NCBI GenBank assembly: GCA_005800405.1
Contig: SYFN01000250.1
Coordinates: 1 to 10,368 of the forward strand
Origin: Burkholderiales bacterium
Lineage (GTDB): Bacteria > Pseudomonadota > Gammaproteobacteria > Burkholderiales > Burkholderiaceae_D
DNA: 10,368 bases
Reading direction: 5' to 3'
Of this stretch, positions 6,662 to 10,368 are shown piece by piece. The position numbers and the translations under genes are program-made. The notes under the pieces were generated by a model. That model saw only the letters and a program-made list of their open reading frames with translations. It had not been told where the DNA came from and searched no databases. The number at the start of each line of letters is the position of its first letter. Positions within the stretch are counted from its first letter, which is position 1.

Positions 6662-6722
6662 TGGTCCCTACGTCGCTCAGCTGCGCTGGATCGCCATACA
6701 ACGCGGATGTATTCAGCGCCTG

Positions 6723-8405
6723 CTATTGAAACTCAGTCAGCAAAGCCCCCGCCAGAGGCGCATCCTGCAACAAGCCCTTGCCGTCCACCAGCCGTTGGCC
6801 ATTGACCCAGACGCCGTGCACCCCCAGCGCATCGGTATCGAGCCGGGGAGCGCCACCGGGCAGATCGAATACGCGTTTTTTTGGGCCGCGGCCCACGGCC
6901 GCCGGATCGAATAACAGCAAATCAGCCGCATAACCCCCGCGTATCCAACCTCGGTTTGGCAAGCCAAGAATCTGCGCCGGTCGTGCTGTCAGCTGATGCA
7001 CGGCATCAGCCAGCCGCATCTTGCCAAGATCACGCGCCCAGTGTCCCATCAGATGCAGACCGAAGCCAGCGTCATTGAAAAAGGTCAGATGCGCGCCAGC
7101 GTCGCTGAGCGTGACCAGACTGTGGGGATGATTCAGTAACTCAGCCACAGCGTCAGTGTCGCTATTGAGCAGAATAGCGGTAAATACCGTTTGCAAATCC
7201 TCAGCCAGTGCCAGATCGAGCGCGACGTCGAGTGGGTCTTTGTGCTGCTCGCGCGCGAGTTCCGCCACGCTGCGCTGCTCGAAATGCGCATGCTCGGGCA
7301 AGCGAGTCTCGACCACATGCACCTTGTCCCATTCGTTATTAAATAATCGGAACGACGTCGTCGAGGCCAGCTCGTCGCGCACGCTTTGACGAAACGCGGG
7401 ATCAGCGAGTGTCGATTTGAGTGCGTCATGTGACAGACCGAGCGCAGGCTTCCAGCTGGCGAGACCTTCCACCGGATACGGCGAATGAAATGTGAAATCC
7501 ATCGTCAACGGGCAACAGGACACCTGGCCCACCAGCGGGACACCGCGCGCGTTGGCCTCGGTAATCGCTTTCAGATCATTAAATACCGCACCGGGATTGG
7601 TCGGATTATGGAGCAAGGCAGCAATCATCACGGGCCGGCCCGATGCCACCGCCATCTCTTCGAGGAATGGAATGGGCATCTGACCGCCCTTGGTCACCAT
7701 GTAGATACCCTGCCCCTGATGACCCATCGCTTTGATCAGCGACATCATTTCATGATCGCTGGCGAGACGGGATGGCATGGGCAAACCACCCTCGCCGTTA
7801 TGCGCCGGACTGGTGCTGGATGCTAGACCGATGGCGCCGGCGGCCATCGCTTCTTTCACGAGATCGACCATCTGTGCGATCTCATCTTCGGTGGCCTCGC
7901 GCTTGTTTGCTTGATCACCCATCACCCAGGTGCGAACAGACGAGTGGCCAATATAGGCGGCTACATTGACTGTGCAACCGCGCTTGCGAAGCAGGTCCAG
8001 GTATTGCGGAAAAGTTTCGAAACCCCAATCGATACCGCTGCGCAGTACCTCCAGCGACATGCCCTCGACCTGAGTCAGGTGACGCATGGTGATATCACGG
8101 TCGGCGGCCTTGCAGGGCGCGATAGTAAAGCCACAGTTGCCGATCACTGCCGTGGTCACGCCCATGGCCGGTGAGGGTCGCACGAACGAATCCCAGGTAA
8201 TTTGAGCATCAAAATGGGTGTGACTGTCGATAATACCCGGCATGAGCGCAAGCCCATCCGCATTGACCGTCTCAGCCGCTGTGAAAGGGAGTGCCTTGCC
8301 TACACTGACGATCACGCCCGCCTTGACCGCAACATCGCTTATCGTGGGTCCCCCACCGCTGCCATCGTACACAGCGGCTTGTTGAATCAGTAAATCAACA
8401 TTCAT
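6723..8405 (-). CDS. N-acyl-D-amino-acid deacylase-like amidohydrolase (D-aminoacylase family)
   Basis: A 560-residue metal-dependent amidohydrolase of the D-aminoacylase/'amidohydrolase 3' group. Numbered from ATG 8405, visible features are the N-terminal strand MNVDLLIQ, the metal-binding PGIIDSHTHFDAQ with His62 and His64, VIGNCGF with Cys91 (the position of the metal-ligand Cys in D-aminoacylase), GLASSTS near 193-199, LSDAGAHLTFF with Asp435, and a C-terminal GGYAADLLLFD typical of the family's small beta domain. Where D-aminoacylases have a T-H-x-R segment, this protein reads IYMVTKGG (about 234-241), so the usual His ligand may be absent and the substrate may differ. The frame opens with GTG-ATG-ATG at 8411, 8408 and 8405. 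I chose 8405 because a GGA lies 8 nt upstream and relatives start with M-x-D-L. No signal peptide, so cytoplasmic. Hydrolysis of an N-acyl amino acid or a similar cyclic amide is inferred. Confidence 0.8.
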   Translation of the reverse strand: MNVDLLIQQAAVYDGSGGGPTISDVAVKAGVIVSVGKALPFTAAETVNADGLALMPGIIDSHTHFDAQITWDSFVRPSPAMGVTTAVIGNCGFTIAPCKAADRDITMRHLTQVEGMSLEVLRSGIDWGFETFPQYLDLLRKRGCTVNVAAYIGHSSVRTWVMGDQANKREATEDEIAQMVDLVKEAMAAGAIGLASSTSPAHNGEGGLPMPSRLASDHEMMSLIKAMGHQGQGIYMVTKGGQMPIPFLEEMAVASGRPVMIAALLHNPTNPGAVFNDLKAITEANARGVPLVGQVSCCPLTMDFTFHSPYPVEGLASWKPALGLSHDALKSTLADPAFRQSVRDELASTTSFRLFNNEWDKVHVVETRLPEHAHFEQRSVAELAREQHKDPLDVALDLALAEDLQTVFTAILLNSDTDAVAELLNHPHSLVTLSDAGAHLTFFNDAGFGLHLMGHWARDLGKMRLADAVHQLTARPAQILGLPNRGWIRGGYAADLLLFDPAAVGRGPKKRVFDLPGGAPRLDTDALGVHGVWVNGQRLVDGKGLLQDAPLAGALLTEFQ

Positions 8406-8422
8406 CATCACTATCCGGCAAA

Positions 8423-8434
8423 ACGAGATCTCGT
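8423..8434. promoter_or_regulatory. 12-bp palindrome upstream of the amidohydrolase gene
   Basis: ACGAGATCTCGT is a perfect 12-bp palindrome 18 bp upstream of the chosen start, within the presumed leader or promoter of the amidohydrolase gene. It could be a dimeric regulator site. It is short, and I cannot assign a regulator. Confidence 0.3.
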
Positions 8435-8501
8435 GTAGTGCTTCGGGATGGTATCGGTCCCCGAAAAAAGCCCTACTTTACCGGATCAGACGTGACTGCT
8501 T

Positions 8502-8523
8502 AAAAAATGGGCAGGTCGCTGCC
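8502..8523 (-). terminator. Probable Rho-independent terminator of the two-component operon
   Basis: Read on the minus strand, GGCAG-CGAC-CTGCC forms a 5-bp GC-rich hairpin with a 4-nt loop (8523-8510), followed by CA and six Ts (8507-8502). It starts 41 nt after the stop of the DNA-binding half of the response regulator. The stem is short, so strength is uncertain, but both the place and the T-run fit. Confidence 0.5.
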
Positions 8524-8563
8524 AACAATCGCACTGGCACTGGCAGGATTTGGCGCAAGCGAC

Positions 8564-8911
8564 TCATGGCACCAGATTGATAGGCAGACAGAGCTGATAG
8601 CCCACACCCCAGACGGATTTGATAGCCGGCTCGGCATCATCAGACTGCGCTTCGCGAATTTTCTTGCGCAAGCGGGCGACCAGCTCTTCCAGCGCGTGCT
8701 TGCTGATGATCTCGTCGGCAGTCTGCCCCGTGCATACATCACACAAAGTGGCCGAATCTAATGTGTTGTCCTGCGCCTGAACAAGTGCCACCAACAATAC
8801 CTTCTCGCGCATCTTCAGCCGCAGCACGGAAGCCAAGCCGGGGCCCTGCAAGGTACGCTGTCTGAGACTCAGCGACCAAGCATGGTCGTCCTGTGCGGGC
8901 TTGACGCGCCT
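8564..8911 (-). pseudogene. OmpR-type winged-helix DNA-binding half of the response regulator, cut off by an in-frame TGA
   Basis: These 115 codons plus stop continue exactly the frame of the receiver domain upstream, after the TGA at 8912-8914. The first ~20 codons (RRVKPAQDDHAW, then SLSLRQRT) read as the usual linker and first strands before an OmpR/PhoB winged helix. The rest has LRLKMREKVLLVALVQ, then LEELVARLRKKIREA (recognition-helix region) and IKSVWGVGYQL, the wing signature (I-x-x-V-x-G-V-G-Y-x-L in relatives). The only starts inside it are a TTG at 8851 and later codons, with no good ribosome site. Such a start would lose the linker and the first strands. The expected intact regulator (232-247 residues if the TGA were sense) has normal OmpR-family length. 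I take this as a regulator broken by a nonsense change, perhaps CGA to TGA. Readthrough of the TGA or a separately made DNA-binding protein are alternatives. Confidence 0.7.
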
Positions 8912-9307
8912 TCACAGACTGCGAAGTATCATCAACAGCTCATCGGGTACGACAGGCTTGGTGAGGTAAACATCAGCACCGCCGACGCCATAACCCGCGA
9001 TACGATCGTTCAGCGTCGCTCGCGCCATCATGATCACAATGCCGGCATCAGGCAAATTTTGCCGCAAGTGATTTGGCAGGCTCAAACCATCTTCACCTGG
9101 CAAGTTGAGATCGATGGCGAAAATATCCACCGGCCTGTGAGTAATAAGATCATCCAGCGCCCGAGCAGAATTTACCGCATTGACCAGAAAGCCATGACTC
9201 GTCAGATGATCACTCACCTCTGCTCGCAATAGCTCATCATCTTCGACAAGCGCAATCGACATAGTGGGTTGTGGTGACATGATTTTGACCAGCTGTTGAT
9301 TTTTCAA
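8912..9307 (-). CDS. Response-regulator receiver domain, ends at an in-frame TGA
   Basis: This reads as a complete CheY-like receiver. Numbered from the TTG at 9307, it has the acidic pocket LVEDDELL (Glu22, Asp23, Asp24), the phospho-acceptor in FAIDLNLPGEDGL (Asp66), and the conserved Lys117 in YLTKP. The residue that is usually Thr or Ser in T-A-R is Met94 (IVIMMAR), which may weaken the phosphorylation switch. The frame opens with TTG at 9307, overlapping the kinase stop in the form TTGA with AGGG 8 nt upstream. ATGs at 9280 and 9262 are alternatives without ribosome sites, and relatives usually start close to the 9262 position. It stops right after LRSL, where the linker to a DNA-binding domain begins, and the same frame continues as a winged helix. 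As read it would be a lone receiver, able to take phosphate from the kinase but not to bind DNA. Confidence 0.75.
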   Translation of the reverse strand: MKNQQLVKIMSPQPTMSIALVEDDELLRAEVSDHLTSHGFLVNAVNSARALDDLITHRPVDIFAIDLNLPGEDGLSLPNHLRQNLPDAGIVIMMARATLNDRIAGYGVGGADVYLTKPVVPDELLMILRSL

Positions 9308-10215
9308 TTGGGCACCCTGACCGTGAATGTAACTCTGTCGCGAGTATGTCGGAAATCGACGCTCGCACCAATTTTTGCAGCCGCTGCCTTCACTAGGCTA
9401 AGCCCCAGCCCCATGCCCGGCAAGGCAATGGAATCTGGGTGTCGGTAATACCTTTCAAAGACCCGCTCTTGATCTGGTATCCTGAAAGTGCCACCGGCAT
9501 TGCTGATCTCGAAGCACACTGCCTCAGTCTCCATTACCGATGGTCCGGTACCCATTGAATCTGCCGATGATGCGCTGCCTGTACGCTTGACTGTAATCGC
9601 TATATCACCTCCGGCATGACCGTATTTGTAGGCGTTATTGATGAGATTGCCAAAAACAACAGTCAACATCTCCCGGTCCGCATTGAAGCCCGCGTTCGCT
9701 TCAATGTTGACATGAAACCTGCTTTGGTCGGTGTTTGTCTCGGTTAATTCTTCGGTCAGTTCCGCTGCAGATGAAAACATCGGAGAACCCAAGGATTCAT
9801 ACCGATCCAAGTGCGCCGAAATGGCGACGCGCTCGATCAGATTGTTCATACGGCTGACGCACTGGTCGATGTGCCGCAGTTTCTGTGTAGCCGTCTGATT
9901 GTCTTGCAGTTGCTCTTTCAGGGTTCTTGACACGAACGTGATAGTTCCCAGAGGATTTTTAAGATCATGGGTCAGCAGGTCAATCATGGTATTCCGGTCA
10001 GATAACAGAGCAGCGTAGGAAGCTGCCTTGATTCGGTCAATTCGAATCTGATTGAGCTCTTCGGTTGTTTGCCTTGCCCTGTGCTCTTCTTCAAACTTAA
10101 TAATAAAAAATATCACCCCGCCCACAAACAAGCCGTTGAGACGCCAGTCAGAAATATTTTGTACGGGACCAACAAATCTGTTGAAAAAATCAGAAAAGAT
10201 ACCGCTAAGAACCAC
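9304..10215 (-). CDS. Sensor histidine kinase, probably truncated at the 5' end by IS30
   Basis: The 303-residue frame (from GTG 10215) begins inside a hydrophobic stretch, has a TM at about 27-41 and a helical linker, then a HisKA domain with the phospho-acceptor His83 in LTHDLKNPLG. It has an HATPase_c domain with the N-box FGNLINNAYKYG (188-199), a G1-like ISNAGG (237-242), the F-box VFERYYR (252-258) and the G2 box GMGLGLSLV (267-275). It would phosphorylate the receiver encoded next, with which it overlaps by 4 nt. The start is doubtful: GTG 10215 has no ribosome site, and the open frame continues upstream, still hydrophobic (HVVLLPVVLSGIF), until the stop codon of an IS30 transposase at 10237. 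The simplest reading is that the IS inserted in the sensor part of a longer multi-span kinase and removed its start and input domain. The catalytic core looks intact. Confidence 0.75.
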   Translation of the reverse strand: MVLSGIFSDFFNRFVGPVQNISDWRLNGLFVGGVIFFIIKFEEEHRARQTTEELNQIRIDRIKAASYAALLSDRNTMIDLLTHDLKNPLGTITFVSRTLKEQLQDNQTATQKLRHIDQCVSRMNNLIERVAISAHLDRYESLGSPMFSSAAELTEELTETNTDQSRFHVNIEANAGFNADREMLTVVFGNLINNAYKYGHAGGDIAITVKRTGSASSADSMGTGPSVMETEAVCFEISNAGGTFRIPDQERVFERYYRHPDSIALPGMGLGLSLVKAAAAKIGASVDFRHTRDRVTFTVRVPN

Positions 10216-10229
10216 CGGAAGTAAGACAA

Positions 10230-10368
10230 CGTGGTTTCAAGTACGAAGTGCAACACGGTTTAGAGATTCATGAAACACCTGATGCGGGGTTTTAAATCCC
10301 AATCGTTTTCTGGGGCGGTGATTCAATCGATCTTCGATCATTTTAAGCTCTGCATCAGTAACCGTAGA
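10230..10368 (-). mobile_element. End of an IS30-family insertion sequence (left boundary approximate)
   Basis: In IS30-family elements the terminal inverted repeat overlaps or directly follows the transposase stop. The stretch GTTGCACTTCGTACTTGAAA (10254-10235), which codes for the last residues of the transposase and its stop, is the likely terminal repeat, so the element should end a few bases below 10237. The other end is outside the window, so neither the inverted repeat nor a target duplication can be confirmed here. Confidence 0.6.
10237..10368 (-). CDS. IS30-family transposase, C-terminal 43 residues only
   Basis: The gene enters from the right edge. The visible 43 residues include ELKMIEDRLNHRPRKRLGFK and end FHESLNRVALRT followed by TGA at 10239-10237. 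LNxRPRKxLGFKTPxEVFxxSLNRVALRT is the standard end of IS30-family transposases, part of their DDE (retroviral-integrase-like) catalytic region beyond the last Glu. The fragment is too short to name the IS. It is on the same strand as the kinase gene and lies directly upstream of it, so its insertion probably separated the kinase from its original start and promoter. Transcription through the IS could still reach the kinase. Confidence 0.85.
   Translation of the reverse strand, partial: STVTDAELKMIEDRLNHRPRKRLGFKTPHQVFHESLNRVALRT

Noticed and set aside
8912..8914. UGA read as selenocysteine
   Set aside because: The position is a linker in an OmpR-type regulator with no Cys role, and no selenocysteine-insertion hairpin was evident just downstream.
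8882..9232. 116-codon plus-strand frame opposite the receiver domain
   Set aside because: Antisense to well-conserved receiver motifs; no family resemblance and no ribosome site.
1..10368. CRISPR arrays, tRNA or rRNA genes
   Set aside because: I saw no regularly spaced repeats, no tRNA-like cloverleaf ends and no rRNA sequence on either strand.

Overview
The window looks like a chromosomal segment of a Gram-negative proteobacterium. The reasons are an RND exporter, an outer-membrane beta-barrel with a terminal Phe, a periplasmic LolA-like protein, Sec signal peptides and clear Shine-Dalgarno sites. Base composition is moderate and fairly even. A gammaproteobacterium is my best guess, but the sequence does not prove it.

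Layout. At the left edge is the 5' end of a branched-chain amino acid type ABC permease gene (minus, 1-149). A ~480-bp intergenic stretch separates it from a divergent small TerB-like gene (plus, 628-1041). That gene runs tail to tail, 3 bp apart, into a RutE-like nitroreductase gene (minus, 1045-1644). A 367-bp regulatory stretch follows. It carries a perfect 14-bp TetR-type palindrome lying against an extended -10 element. From there an envelope operon runs on the plus strand: a 1060-residue ORF joining an RND/MMPL exporter to a LolA-like periplasmic protein (2012-5194), then an abutting outer-membrane beta-barrel gene (5195-6592). A perfect 10-bp inverted repeat lies between this operon and a convergent D-aminoacylase-family amidohydrolase gene (minus, 6723-8405). 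The right end holds a damaged two-component system on the minus strand: a histidine kinase with no convincing start (9304-10215) and an OmpR-type response regulator whose receiver and DNA-binding halves are separated by one in-frame TGA (8912-8914). Immediately upstream of the kinase is the 3' end of an IS30-family transposase gene (10237-10368).

The most interesting part is the RND operon. Inner-membrane exporter, periplasmic LolA-like carrier and outer-membrane barrel make a plausible trans-envelope lipid or hydrophobic-compound route. The first two are encoded in one uninterrupted frame, yet the junction keeps a strong internal Shine-Dalgarno, an in-frame GTG and a full Sec signal peptide. 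It may therefore make a fusion, a separate carrier, or a precursor cleaved by signal peptidase. One extra T in the five-T run just before the junction would create a TAA stop ahead of the Shine-Dalgarno. The second story is the two-component locus, where an IS30 insertion, a startless kinase and a stop-interrupted regulator together suggest decay.
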